From contig NZ_CP145886.1 of the NCBI RefSeq assembly GCF_038049935.1, positions 3,418,501 to 3,482,500 of the forward strand: 64,000 nucleotides of DNA. The letters run 5' to 3'. Source of the stretch: Rossellomorea sp. y25. Lineage in GTDB: Bacteria; Bacillota; Bacilli; Bacillales; Bacillaceae_B. Position 1 is the stretch's first letter. Each line of letters begins with the position of its first letter. The translations under genes were made by a program, and so were the position numbers. Shown piece by piece: positions 17,216-26,060 of the stretch. The notes beneath the pieces are model-generated. The model was given only the letters and a program-made list of their open reading frames with translations. It searched no databases and was not told the origin of the DNA.

Positions 17216-17722
17216 TTAGATTTTTTCTAAGATTGCTTTAACAAAGGCTGTTTTCTCTTCTGCATATTTATGTTTGTTACTTTTATTTAAGCTTGCTAAA
17301 TCAAGTTTGAGCTGTTCATATTTAATTCTTACTGCATCATTATTTCTCAGATAATCTCTGAACTTTAGTTGTTCAAGTAAATAATCATTTCCACATTGAT
17401 ACATATGGATTTGATGAGTTCTTGGCTCCCCCTTGCTAAAATAATGTCTGTCAGGCAAAATATTTGTACCTTTATATGAATATCCCAACTCCTCTAAAAA
17501 TGAAGCTGTATTCTCCCCATCAGTAAAAGTTTTGATTTCTATGGCTATATCAATAATTGGTTTTGCACTTAAATGTTTTACTGAAGTACTTCCTATATGG
17601 TGAATATCCTTTATATACCCACCAATTTTATCTTGGATTTTTTCTTTCTCAAGTAAAAATTCCTTATTCCATTCCTCTGTCCAAGGAACGAGGAATACCT
17701 CTCCTTTCGGCAAGCCTAACAT
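17216..17722 (-). CDS. GrpB-family (UPF0157) protein
   Basis: A 168-residue protein of the GrpB/UPF0157 family, which adopts a nucleotidyltransferase-like fold; some members are fused to CoaE (dephospho-CoA kinase), but the reaction of the free form is not established. Conserved blocks are VPWTEEWNKEF, IGSTSVKHLSAKPIIDIAI (the GSTSVxGLxAKPIID motif) and FSKGEPRTHQIHMY, close to the family ending RDYLRNN. The start is set at 17722, where AAGGGGGA precedes MLGLPKGEV by about 6 bases; a longer frame to 17788 has no ribosome site. Confidence 0.85.
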   Translation of the reverse strand: MLGLPKGEVFLVPWTEEWNKEFLLEKEKIQDKIGGYIKDIHHIGSTSVKHLSAKPIIDIAIEIKTFTDGENTASFLEELGYSYKGTNILPDRHYFSKGEPRTHQIHMYQCGNDYLLEQLKFRDYLRNNDAVRIKYEQLKLDLASLNKSNKHKYAEEKTAFVKAILEKI

Positions 17723-17798
17723 CTTATTCCCCCTTTTTAATATGGATGCGATATTTAAACATTGGAATATCGTACCATAAATAACCACTCTTATTCCA

Positions 17799-17850
17799 TT
17801 AACCTGCCCTTTACTTGAACAAAGGGTGGCTGCTTATCCAGTATGTAAGA
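17799..17850 (-). repeat. Truncated family A repeat, copy 11
   Basis: Box 1 CTGCCCTTTACTTGAACAAA and the left arm GGTGGCTGCT are present; the second box is missing just before the next gene's end. Confidence 0.5.
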
Positions 17851-17860
17851 TTAAAGCTGA

Positions 17861-18619
17861 TTACTGTTTTAAATATTCAGCATAAAGCAATTCCATAGCT
17901 TCAATAATCTTATTGTCAGCAACCTGATTGCTTAATCTATTAGTTAAATTAACCGCCCCTAGTGCATAGATATAAGGCTGTTGATTAAAGTCACCAATTA
18001 CACCTATATCAACAACAACATTTTCTAATCCACCTGTCATATGGTTAAGATGGTGTGCGGGTATTTTTTTAATATCTCCCTTTTGTCTAACCAAACCATT
18101 TACGATTGGTGTCCATAAGAGAGGTTGTGTTTGGTACCCCTGATATATATGAATCATCAAATCAAGCATTTCATTTAGTTGAGCCTTATTTTCAATATCC
18201 CTTGGGTTTTCAGTAACACTTATTGAAGGATAGTAAGACTTGATGAACTTGTTTAACTTTTCCCAACCACCACAAAAATCAACAATACATCTGGCGATAT
18301 AACTATCGTGGCAAGCAATCATCACTTCAACCGCTTCTCTCAAAGGGAGCGTTTGTCTGTTTTGTAGATGAGGATAAACTTCTTTGCTATCTTCAGCTGG
18401 ATTAAATGACACTTCTTCAATAATATCATCCCAATTTACCAAATCATCATCTACCCATTTCGCTACACAAAATGCTATTGCTACTTTTTCAGATGATGCA
18501 AGAGGGACTTCAATCTCACTATTCAAGGAGAATTTTTCTCTCTTTTCTACTGTAGAATATATAGCTATCCCTATTTCTCCTACATCTATTTCTTCAATTT
18601 TTTCTATAACTTTACTCAC
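17861..18619 (-). CDS. Class A beta-lactamase-like serine hydrolase
   Basis: A 252-residue protein with the beta-lactamase/transpeptidase fold. S42-S43-E44-K45 gives the SxxK pair, HDS at 104-106 sits in the place of the SDN loop, and MTGG at 194-197 in the place of KTG. The missing Lys of KTG and the changed SDN argue against a classic penicillinase; it may be an esterase or an amide hydrolase. No signal peptide is present, so it is cytosolic, also unusual for a beta-lactamase. The start is GTG at 18617-18619 behind an AGGTGA-type site. Family is fairly sure, substrate unknown. Confidence 0.7.
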   Translation of the reverse strand: MSKVIEKIEEIDVGEIGIAIYSTVEKREKFSLNSEIEVPLASSEKVAIAFCVAKWVDDDLVNWDDIIEEVSFNPAEDSKEVYPHLQNRQTLPLREAVEVMIACHDSYIARCIVDFCGGWEKLNKFIKSYYPSISVTENPRDIENKAQLNEMLDLMIHIYQGYQTQPLLWTPIVNGLVRQKGDIKKIPAHHLNHMTGGLENVVVDIGVIGDFNQQPYIYALGAVNLTNRLSNQVADNKIIEAMELLYAEYLKQ

Positions 18620-18726
18620 TTTTCTTCACCTACTTAGTTTTCTCTAGCCCTGATACAAACCTTCCATTAAAGAATAAAGGAAAAATGAAGTATGGCTGCA
18701 TGGAAACTGTTAAAGTTGGAAACCCT

Positions 18727-19946
18727 CTACTTTGTGTTTTTAAGTATTTGTGTCAAAAAATTATTCGGCATTACAGGTCCTGAATCACCTTTTATCAATC
18801 CACTTTCTGATCTACTAAAAATAGATTGTAAAATAATCTGCTTTTCTTCAGTAGGATAATTTTCTTCTGCATTTATTAATGCGAGATAAACATTAGTTAG
18901 TTGGGCCCTTTCTTCGTAATCTGTAGAAAGATGAAACCGACTCATTGTAATCTTGACTCCTTGACTTAAAAGGTAAAAACCAATTGAAGTGGCTACGGCC
19001 ACAATTAAATATTTTTGTAAAGTATTAGTTACATTTGTTGTGTCAGAAAGGTTAAGATGTGATGATAATCCCAAATTATTAACCCTAATCCTAATCCAAT
19101 AATTAGAGAAATCGAAGACCAAATAATGCCCTGTGTCTTATAAGTCTTTGAAAGTTCTGTCCAATACTGGGTTGGTCCACTTAACTTTAGTTTCTCTGAA
19201 TATTGCGCCTCTAAAGTCTCAATTTCTGTCTTCTTCTGACTTACTAATTCAGCAACTTCCTTTTTCCACTCATTATTTAATGTACTAATATCACCGAGGG
19301 TCTTTTCTTCTATGTTACTAAGAAAATTTTGAAGATTTTTAATTTTTTCCTCTAACTCTTCCTTTTTCAATTTTAAAGAATCGATTTCATTTTCATAATC
19401 CGATTGATAATCATTGAAAATATCTTCCGGTGATTCTAATAATCCTTGAATTTCTTTCTTTTTTACAAACCCTTTTTCGAATAGAATTGCTAAAAATGCC
19501 CCATATATTAACCTACTATCGAGATCCTCATTACGCGTATTAAATGGCTTATTTGCTATGTATTTATGGAATCCTTTAGCTTCTATCGAATCTAGCTTGT
19601 TTATTAGTTTTCCTTCTGGTGATTTTGAATATATAATTTCCTTGTTATTAGAGAGATTAACAAGGAGATTATATAACTCCCTAACGTTAGTTGTGGCTTG
19701 GTGTGAGTTTGTACTATGATTTACAAATTGTTTTATCTTATTTGTCAAATTTGACCGTTGTTGATCTTCCAGTATTTTTGACCACACTGGAAACTCTTCA
19801 TTAATAAAATTAATTATCTCTTGGGGGGTAGAAAAAGAAACAGTAGTTTTTTTAAAAGGTATATCTATTTCTCTCTTCTTAAATTCGGTCTACCAACGCT
19901 TTTCCAATTCTTGTTTAACTTGTTCATTAGTGATAACAAATTCCAT
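18727..19946 (-). pseudogene. DUF6161-like membrane coiled-coil protein, broken by a nonsense codon and a frameshift
   Basis: An ATG at 19944-19946 with an AGAGGG site opens a frame that hits TAG at 19890-19892 (codon 19) and then stays open in the same frame through 19029: WSKILEDQQRS, then a coiled coil of about residues 120-230 of the ancestral protein, then a membrane helix (IIWSSISLIIGLGLGLIIW). The second half continues in another frame (18727-19122) with a second membrane helix (KYLIVAVATSIGFYLL) and the conserved ending STDYEERAQLTNVYLAL..FSRSESGLIKGD. Read together they give one protein of about 400 residues that matches the DUF6161 layout as I recall it. The shift lies around 19040-19075 and fits loss of one base. 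GTG at 19787 could restart translation of a fragment. Confidence 0.65.
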
Positions 19947-20035
19947 AAATGCACCCTCTAAAGTTTTATAGCTGAATGTTTCATAATACCAATTATTTCA
20001 AATTTTATGATTTTGAGCAATACTCTTGTTCAACT

Positions 20036-20060
20036 AAATGGCCCTTTAACTGAACAAGGG
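20036..20060. repeat. Partial family A box
   Basis: AATGGCCCTTTAACTGAACAAGG matches box 1; no second box follows. Confidence 0.4.
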
Positions 20061-20088
20061 TTACCTGGGGACCTTCCTCATTTTCATC

Positions 20089-20127
20089 AAAAAAACGCCC
20101 CATGGCCTGCCCAAGGGACGTTTTTTT
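20089..20127. terminator. Bidirectional terminator
   Basis: AAAAAACGCCC pairs imperfectly with GGGACGTTTTTTT. It lies between the DUF6161-like pseudogene and the end of the bacteriocin operon. Confidence 0.55.
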
Positions 20128-20208
20128 GAAAGTTTTTCCTCAAAATAGTCTTTTCCAACCTTTCAGTCCTACCATCTTATCCCCTTGAAAAGGGGTATAG
20201 CGAAGATT

Positions 20209-20395
20209 CATGCGTAATTTACAATTAACGTGCGGGATTTGGAAAAATCATGCGTAATTTACAATTAACGTGCGGGATTTGGAAAAATCATGCGTAATTT
20301 ACAATTAACGTGCGGGATTTGGAAAAATCATGCGGCTTCCGTAATAATCGTGCGAGTTTCAGATGCATTCATGCGAGAAATTCGATAATCGTGCC
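20209..20395. repeat. Ten phased CRTGCG boxes, including three exact 40-bp tandem units
   Basis: A 40-bp unit is repeated three times at 20209-20328. Within it, CATGCG and CGTGCG alternate every 20 bases. The boxes go on in diverged flanks: starts at 20209, 20229, 20249, 20269, 20289, 20309, 20329, 20349, 20370 and 20390 (the last CGTGCC). Only the boxes are kept in the last four units, which suggests selection for the boxes. No gene lies on the array. Confidence 0.85.
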
Positions 20396-20481
20396 AAAAT
20401 GTCGAATTTTCTTTATCTGTAAGAATCAAACCGAGGCTCCTTTTAAAAGCCAAGGGACCTGTCCCCATGGCCACCCCCTCC

Positions 20482-22056
20482 TCAACTCAACAAACTCCCC
20501 CTCATCCAAGCCCGCTCCCGAAATGGCCCGATCGGTATTTGAATCAAGGTCGTTTGACCCTTTGAATCTAGTTTGTACATTCTATCCGTCAATGCCGTAT
20601 CAAACCCAAGAAGCGGGTGTCCGCCTAACCCGACCGCAGACGAGGCTAAAAGCAGGCGCTGTACAAGCATTCCTGCTTCCATTTGCATGATCCTGTAGCC
20701 TCTGTATCCCAGGGCTTGATAGTAATCTTTGTTTCCAATGATATGAAGGCACAACGGCACCTGAAGCAAATTGACGTTATCAAGGGACAGACCCGATTGA
20801 AGCTGAAGACGATAATCTCCTGTGCTGATTTCCCGTAATGAATGACGGACACTGTCATATGCGTATGCGCCATTGGGTACGCCTTCCACATTATAGAAAC
20901 AGCCAAAGATCGAAACACGGGATTCATCTCCGTAAGGAACTTCGTCGATGTCACTTCGAAAAGAGTAGGACTGAGTGGCTTTTTTCAATATAGTCGAAAG
21001 CCTCTGCTGACTGACCTTCCCCATGACAAAATCCATTTCGGGGGAATAACGATTTTTGCATATCTCAACAAAATCATTGGAGAATGGTTCGATCTCCGGC
21101 AGATGAATTTCTTTTTCTCCGTTTCTAAAAGCCGGTTGGTTTCCGAGTTTCTGAAAATCGCCGGTTGAATCGATTTTAGAAGCTTCATTCGCTGCCAGTA
21201 ACATAGGAAACTCTCTAATTCTTTCAGACTTTTCGTAGAGTTCCACAGAAATAGCGGGTAGCTCCCTGCATACTTCTTCAGCGGTGAATGCCCGTTCCAC
21301 CCCTTTCCCGTTTCCAGCCCAATTCGTTGCAGCAACTGAAAGCGGGATGACGGAATAGACACTTTCCTCTTCCTCGGTCAGTCCAAGTAAATGATTGATC
21401 GCTGAGTCCAGAAATTGAACATACACCCCTGACTCGAATCCAAACCGTTTGGCCGTTTCCAGCAGCTGCCCCTTAAGGACACCGGCATCCAGTCCTTGCA
21501 GCCGGTAGGAAAAGTTATTGTATTTAAAAAAGTTTTTCCAAAATCGGGTGGAAACAAAAGCTGTGCCAAAACACGTCGAGATATCGCAGCGATTGCCAAG
21601 TGCCCTTTCTAGATATGAATCGACATTCCCTTCCCGGAGCAGGACTAGGCGATGATGGGATACATCATAATGGTAGATTCCATCGGGCAAATCATCCAAC
21701 TTTAAATAGATATATAGTTCATTCGGATACAGCGCCCCTCCTGATGGAGCAAACCGCCGATAGGAGTGGATGGGGTATGACTCCTGATCCAGAGAATCAT
21801 CCGGATCCATTGACTGGCTTACCCCAGTGATGCCATAGACATACCAGAGAAAATGCCCGATTCTTTCTAAATTGGGTGTTGACGGCGGCTGGCTCTCGAA
21901 CAGTGACACAGGTACTTCCAAAGACAATGGCACAACCCGCAGCCTCCGGTAAAGCTTGTAAGGGAGAGGGGCATCCTCCCAATCCACTTCCCAGTTTGGC
22001 TGATTGGCCCGATTGATATTACATTGCAGATTGTGTAAAAATTCTTCCAGACTCAT
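20482..22056 (-). CDS. SagB-type azoline dehydrogenase (two nitroreductase-like domains)
   Basis: A 524-residue FMN-dependent oxidoreductase of the SagB/McbC family. The first nitroreductase-like half covers residues about 60-260 (RRFAPSGGALYPNELYIYL, then GLDAGVLKGQLLETAKRFG) and the second about 330-515 (RSDIDEVPYGD, GYRGYRIMQMEAGMLVQRLLLASSAVGLGGHPLLGFD). In thiazole/oxazole-modified peptide pathways this enzyme oxidises azolines made by the YcaO cyclodehydratase to aromatic azoles. It is the last gene of the four-gene cluster, 20 bases after the YcaO gene, with an AGGAGG site. Confidence 0.9.
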   Translation of the reverse strand: MSLEEFLHNLQCNINRANQPNWEVDWEDAPLPYKLYRRLRVVPLSLEVPVSLFESQPPSTPNLERIGHFLWYVYGITGVSQSMDPDDSLDQESYPIHSYRRFAPSGGALYPNELYIYLKLDDLPDGIYHYDVSHHRLVLLREGNVDSYLERALGNRCDISTCFGTAFVSTRFWKNFFKYNNFSYRLQGLDAGVLKGQLLETAKRFGFESGVYVQFLDSAINHLLGLTEEEESVYSVIPLSVAATNWAGNGKGVERAFTAEEVCRELPAISVELYEKSERIREFPMLLAANEASKIDSTGDFQKLGNQPAFRNGEKEIHLPEIEPFSNDFVEICKNRYSPEMDFVMGKVSQQRLSTILKKATQSYSFRSDIDEVPYGDESRVSIFGCFYNVEGVPNGAYAYDSVRHSLREISTGDYRLQLQSGLSLDNVNLLQVPLCLHIIGNKDYYQALGYRGYRIMQMEAGMLVQRLLLASSAVGLGGHPLLGFDTALTDRMYKLDSKGQTTLIQIPIGPFRERAWMRGSLLS

Positions 22057-22076
22057 CCTCCTTACCTCCTAGTACC

Positions 22077-24023
22077 TTAAGGAAACGGATGCGGTTTTTG
22101 ATTAAGCTGCTCATAGATCAATGGCCGGTCGGCATATCCCAGTTCCGCCGGGACGTTAAGGACTCTTTCCAATCCTGTCAGACGGGTGAGATGATGCCCG
22201 AATGTCATGGGAAGCATGCCGGGAATCAACACTTTCACACAGTATAGTCCGTTCTTTTCAAGTTCTGGGGCGGTTTGATCAACCACAATGACATCAAGGT
22301 TCCGGGTTCGGAATCTTTCAAGAATGTCCTTCAGGTCATCCGTCAGATCTGTGTGATGAGATCTCCAGTTGAATTCCTCCTGGAAACTTCGCGAAGGTCG
22401 GCTGTCATCCTGTAAAAAGGTGAAACGTTCCTCGGACTGGGGCAATCCATACAGCATGCCGTGATCATCCATCTGCCTTACTAGAGAATCATCTTCGAGC
22501 ATTTTTTCATAATTCGCCTTGTTCTTCTCCAATTTTTCATCCAGATTCAGCATCATCCCGGCGAGCTCCTGAATCGCGCTTTTTGCCGCTCTCACTGGGT
22601 CCAGATGGGCACCTGCCGCGAGGATCAGATTCAACCCCTTATCCTTCCTGTTCTTGGCCATCGCAAAGACGCTTGGAATTCCGTGCTCCATGGTAGAGTT
22701 ATATAAATAGAGATCATACCCTGCGACCGCCCTCATCCGTTCGATCATTAACTGCAGCTCCTCGTCCCTTGATGTAAGAGGATCAAGACGCGGCAGGTTG
22801 AGCTCGGCATACCAGGTCAAAAGGAACGAGTCCCGTTCGACCACCTCCATGATTCCGTAAAAAATCGCTTCCTCCCTGCTTCCTCCAAGTGCACAGCCAT
22901 TGGAAGTTTCATAAACAAAACCGGATGAGCTGCAGCCCAGACTGTAATAGGCAAGGAGCTCAGGGACGAGAATAGGACGTTCTTCGATGAGTGAATAACC
23001 CCACACCCAGTCAATAGCCCTGTCAGGGTCAAACTTTTCAAATGGAAAACCTGGCATCGCGTACTGTTCTTCGGTGTGGACGCCGACCTTCAGCGGATTC
23101 AGTGCATGCTCCTCCAACTGTCGGTAGCTATCATGGACGACTGTCCGTTTGCCCCGGGGCTGCAGGCCGCAGTGACGCTCCAATCCTTCAAGAATGGCTG
23201 TCAGCTCACTATCTGAGTAGACTTGTGTCCGCCCAGCCGTCCCTTCATCTCCGGAGAACATCGGCATATTGACACTCGCATCTGCAAATGGCGTCACCAG
23301 GTCATACATCTTGCTGTTGAAAAGTCCGGTCCGATTATCCAGATAGTCTTTTATCAGGACATCTTTCAGTTCATCCAGAGGGGTACAGCGGAAACTGTCT
23401 GCACGAATTTTCTGGCTAGGCTTGAGGGAAACACGAGCTAACTCCGGCGAATCGTCCGGTATCGGGCTGCAATTATGGCATAATGAGTCGGGAACGAAGG
23501 AATGCCAGGAGCTGTTCAATGTTTTCAAGTCGGTTAAACATACCTGTCCTTTGGAATGTGGCTTTGCACCTTCAAGGACCCGGCCAACTTCTGCTGCGAT
23601 GATATGAGTCATATGCACTAACCCGGTATTCGAAGCCCATGGATCTTTCGTGATTCCACCGTCTTCAGTGAGTTTTTCCTGTACCTCCCGCATCTCATTC
23701 CGTTCCTTCCCTCCAAGGAGACGTCTCAAATCGGCACATTGTGAGCATCCTGGTGTGTTCGGATGAACCAGTGGGCCGATGATTCCCTCTCCAAACGAAA
23801 CGAAGCCTCTCAGCCATGGGATAGACGACTGCCTCATCACTTCTTCTGCCATTTGATGCACAGCCGGATTCCATGTATCATCAAGTGTCAGCACCAAATC
23901 TGTCTGTGCAGGGAACTTTTTTTCAACGTTTTCTTGCCGGAAAACGGGATACCGGGCTGATATTTGCGCACATACAAGGTCCGCAAGCAGCCCATCCCCC
24001 ACAATCACCACGAAAGAATTCAT
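22077..24023 (-). CDS. YcaO cyclodehydratase fused to leader-peptide-binding domain (TOMM biosynthesis)
   Basis: A 648-residue protein. Residues 1-200 are the E1-like/ocin-ThiF leader-binding part with the zinc Cys pairs CSQC and CHNC. Residues about 245-640 are the YcaO domain, with ATP/Mg-binding glutamates in SELTAILEGLERHCG and GGSREEAIFYGIMEVVERDSF. It ends with the Pro-rich QKPHPFP tail (PxPxP type) that YcaO enzymes need for catalysis. It backbone-phosphorylates and cyclises Cys, Ser or Thr of the precursor into azolines. Its ATG shares one base with the stop of the preceding maturation gene (TGATG). Confidence 0.92.
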   Translation of the reverse strand: MNSFVVIVGDGLLADLVCAQISARYPVFRQENVEKKFPAQTDLVLTLDDTWNPAVHQMAEEVMRQSSIPWLRGFVSFGEGIIGPLVHPNTPGCSQCADLRRLLGGKERNEMREVQEKLTEDGGITKDPWASNTGLVHMTHIIAAEVGRVLEGAKPHSKGQVCLTDLKTLNSSWHSFVPDSLCHNCSPIPDDSPELARVSLKPSQKIRADSFRCTPLDELKDVLIKDYLDNRTGLFNSKMYDLVTPFADASVNMPMFSGDEGTAGRTQVYSDSELTAILEGLERHCGLQPRGKRTVVHDSYRQLEEHALNPLKVGVHTEEQYAMPGFPFEKFDPDRAIDWVWGYSLIEERPILVPELLAYYSLGCSSSGFVYETSNGCALGGSREEAIFYGIMEVVERDSFLLTWYAELNLPRLDPLTSRDEELQLMIERMRAVAGYDLYLYNSTMEHGIPSVFAMAKNRKDKGLNLILAAGAHLDPVRAAKSAIQELAGMMLNLDEKLEKNKANYEKMLEDDSLVRQMDDHGMLYGLPQSEERFTFLQDDSRPSRSFQEEFNWRSHHTDLTDDLKDILERFRTRNLDVIVVDQTAPELEKNGLYCVKVLIPGMLPMTFGHHLTRLTGLERVLNVPAELGYADRPLIYEQLNQKPHPFP

Positions 24024-25924
24024 CAGGTTTCCTCCTCTCGCAGCAGCACACCAAACACGCCTTCGAGCTCCTGTTTAAAAACGGGCTCAATATTCAGTTC
24101 ATATACCACTACCTGCTTCTGATTCCTTTTCAAGGTTTCGATTGCTTCTTTCAGGGGCTGGGTACTGCCTTCACTGGCTGGAATGGTGATCCTCTCTGCC
24201 TTTCCTTGCGCTAACGCAACAACAACCGGTTTTGCGTCGAAAGCCTCCTTATCGTTCTGGGCTTGAAAGAGTGCATGCTTAAGAGAGTGCCTCAGTGCCA
24301 TGGTGATCGTGAAATCGGTATTCCCATACCAGCCGTTCCTTCCACGAACATAGACGACAGGAAATCCAGCCAATTCCTCCCCTAATCCGATTTCCGGCCT
24401 TCCTTGCATGGTGGTCAGTGCCTGTAAATAATAACGGCATGTTTCATCCTCAACCCTATCCAATTCAAGACGGAAAATCGTGCTGCTTTGAACCGATTCT
24501 CTTTTCCTCAACCCATCAGTCAAACACTCCCGAAGACCGCGGCCGACGCATTCTGCAAACGTCGCTCCTGTGCAGGTGGCCATATATTCACCCGTCTCTC
24601 GAGGAACGATCAAACTGGCCAATCTTGAAGCGTATCTCTCTATCCCCCTTAACCCTGCTTCCCGGCGTGCTTTTTCATGGGTCAAGCCACTGCAGATCAC
24701 CTCATCCAACAGTTCGGCAGGGCCCTCGGACAGGACATCGACCGGCTGGACACGGCATTGAGCCAATGGCAGCTGCTTCGTATCTCCTTCTTCCCACACA
24801 TGAAAAATCCCCGTCTCTTTAGACGTCAGCAGAGTAAAGAGATACAACACTTTTTCAGGGTCAGATCTTTCTGAAACCTGTTCTATCCGTGTTTCCACAT
24901 TCTGAACACCTTCAGCTCCTGAATATCCAATCTCCAAGGAATGAGGTAAAAAGGAATGCCAGCTTCCTTCAAGCGTTTCTGTATCCAGCAGAAAGATTCG
25001 ATTTCGCTGATCTGATTTTGTCACTCCCGTTATCTCTTTGAATAGTTCAAAGACGACTATGTTCGCAAGCATCGCTCCAGGGATCGCCGATTCGATCGAA
25101 ACCTGATCTTCTTTTCGTAAGGCTGTAGTGTGAATGCGCCTCCAAGCAGATTTCCAACCAGCCTCGGAATCAGGGTGGATGATGGGTCCTGCGATTCCTG
25201 TCTGCCTGTTGCAAATCGCCGGAATCAACAACTTCTTATCAGTCCGGCAAATGGCATGGAGGAGCTCCAATTCCTCAAGGTTTTCGTTTTGACTACCATA
25301 TAAAATGGAATCGAAGGGCTTCAGGGTCTCCCGCCATCCGTCTTCACTGAATCCGACTTCCTGGAGCTCTACCTCCGGATCCGTTTTACGCGCATGTTCC
25401 ACGAGTTCCTGCAGCCGGCCTCTATTCGTCGGTACCCCATCGGTCAAGAGAACCTGCAGCTTAGCCAATCCCGATTCAATCAGCGATGAAACGAGTGAAG
25501 TCAGAAAAGGACCAGACCCCACTGCCAGGACATTGGCCCCGCGGTAGGTTTCAAACCTTGATGCGCCCGAACCTGCCAAACTATCGACAAATTCAATCTG
25601 TGATGCGAATTTTTCCACTGCATGCTGGGGCAGCTGGTGTGGCAGATCCTTGCTCACGTCCCGGACAAATCCATTTTTATGCAAAACCTCTGCTATTTCC
25701 ATGACCCTGTTTTTATAAGGGTCAGGCAGTCCGTTCGTCAAATACTCAAGGGAGTACTCCCCATTGAACATCGGAAGCAACTTCTCAACCCATTGATCAA
25801 TTCCACTTCCCTCCATGCGGAAAGAGCATTGGTTATTCCTAAAGAAAACACCGCTGTTTGGTTCGGGGAGATAAAACGTATCCCTCATTACTTTTAAACG
25901 CATAGAAGGGTCCAATTTTTCCAT
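24023..25924 (-). CDS. Thiazole-containing bacteriocin maturation protein (E1-like, second TOMM scaffold protein)
   Basis: A 633-residue protein of the heterocycloanthracin-type maturation family. It starts LDPSMRLKVMRDTFYLPEPN with an RRE-like winged region (residues about 20-110), followed by an E1-like Rossmann segment (NVLAVGSGPFLTSLVSSLI), a second domain, and a C-terminal half with diverged YcaO-like features (FAECVGRGLRECLTDGL). It likely binds the leader and helps present the precursor to the cyclodehydratase. The start at 25924 is fixed by AAGGAGG six bases upstream; a longer frame to 26290 only reads the precursor gene out of frame. It is the first gene after the attenuator hairpin. 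Confidence 0.88.
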   Translation of the reverse strand: MEKLDPSMRLKVMRDTFYLPEPNSGVFFRNNQCSFRMEGSGIDQWVEKLLPMFNGEYSLEYLTNGLPDPYKNRVMEIAEVLHKNGFVRDVSKDLPHQLPQHAVEKFASQIEFVDSLAGSGASRFETYRGANVLAVGSGPFLTSLVSSLIESGLAKLQVLLTDGVPTNRGRLQELVEHARKTDPEVELQEVGFSEDGWRETLKPFDSILYGSQNENLEELELLHAICRTDKKLLIPAICNRQTGIAGPIIHPDSEAGWKSAWRRIHTTALRKEDQVSIESAIPGAMLANIVVFELFKEITGVTKSDQRNRIFLLDTETLEGSWHSFLPHSLEIGYSGAEGVQNVETRIEQVSERSDPEKVLYLFTLLTSKETGIFHVWEEGDTKQLPLAQCRVQPVDVLSEGPAELLDEVICSGLTHEKARREAGLRGIERYASRLASLIVPRETGEYMATCTGATFAECVGRGLRECLTDGLRKRESVQSSTIFRLELDRVEDETCRYYLQALTTMQGRPEIGLGEELAGFPVVYVRGRNGWYGNTDFTITMALRHSLKHALFQAQNDKEAFDAKPVVVALAQGKAERITIPASEGSTQPLKEAIETLKRNQKQVVVYELNIEPVFKQELEGVFGVLLREEET

Positions 25925-25995
25925 AGCGCTCCTCCTTACACCCGCTAATGTGACTATCATTATCATCGTATGAGTCTCACTTTGTCCCTTATGTA

Positions 25996-26032
25996 TAAAA
26001 AAAAGACCCCTGCACTGACTCGTACAGGGATC
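25996..26032 (-). terminator. Attenuator-like terminator behind the precursor gene
   Basis: On the minus strand CCCTGTACGAGTCAGTGCAGGG is followed by TCTTTTTTTT. It lies between the precursor and the maturation genes, so much of the message would stop after the small peptide gene, giving more precursor than enzyme. Confidence 0.8.
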
Positions 26033-26060
26033 ATGTTGAAAACGAAATTCTAAAAGCTGA

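Noticed and set aside
4678..20060. Classical integron attC array
   Set aside because: The second boxes do not fit the RYYYAAC/GTTRRRY cores and no tyrosine integrase is seen, so only a loose analogy is kept.
20209..20395. CRISPR array
   Set aside because: The repeat unit is 20 or 40 bp and spacers are repeated too; no cas genes in the window.
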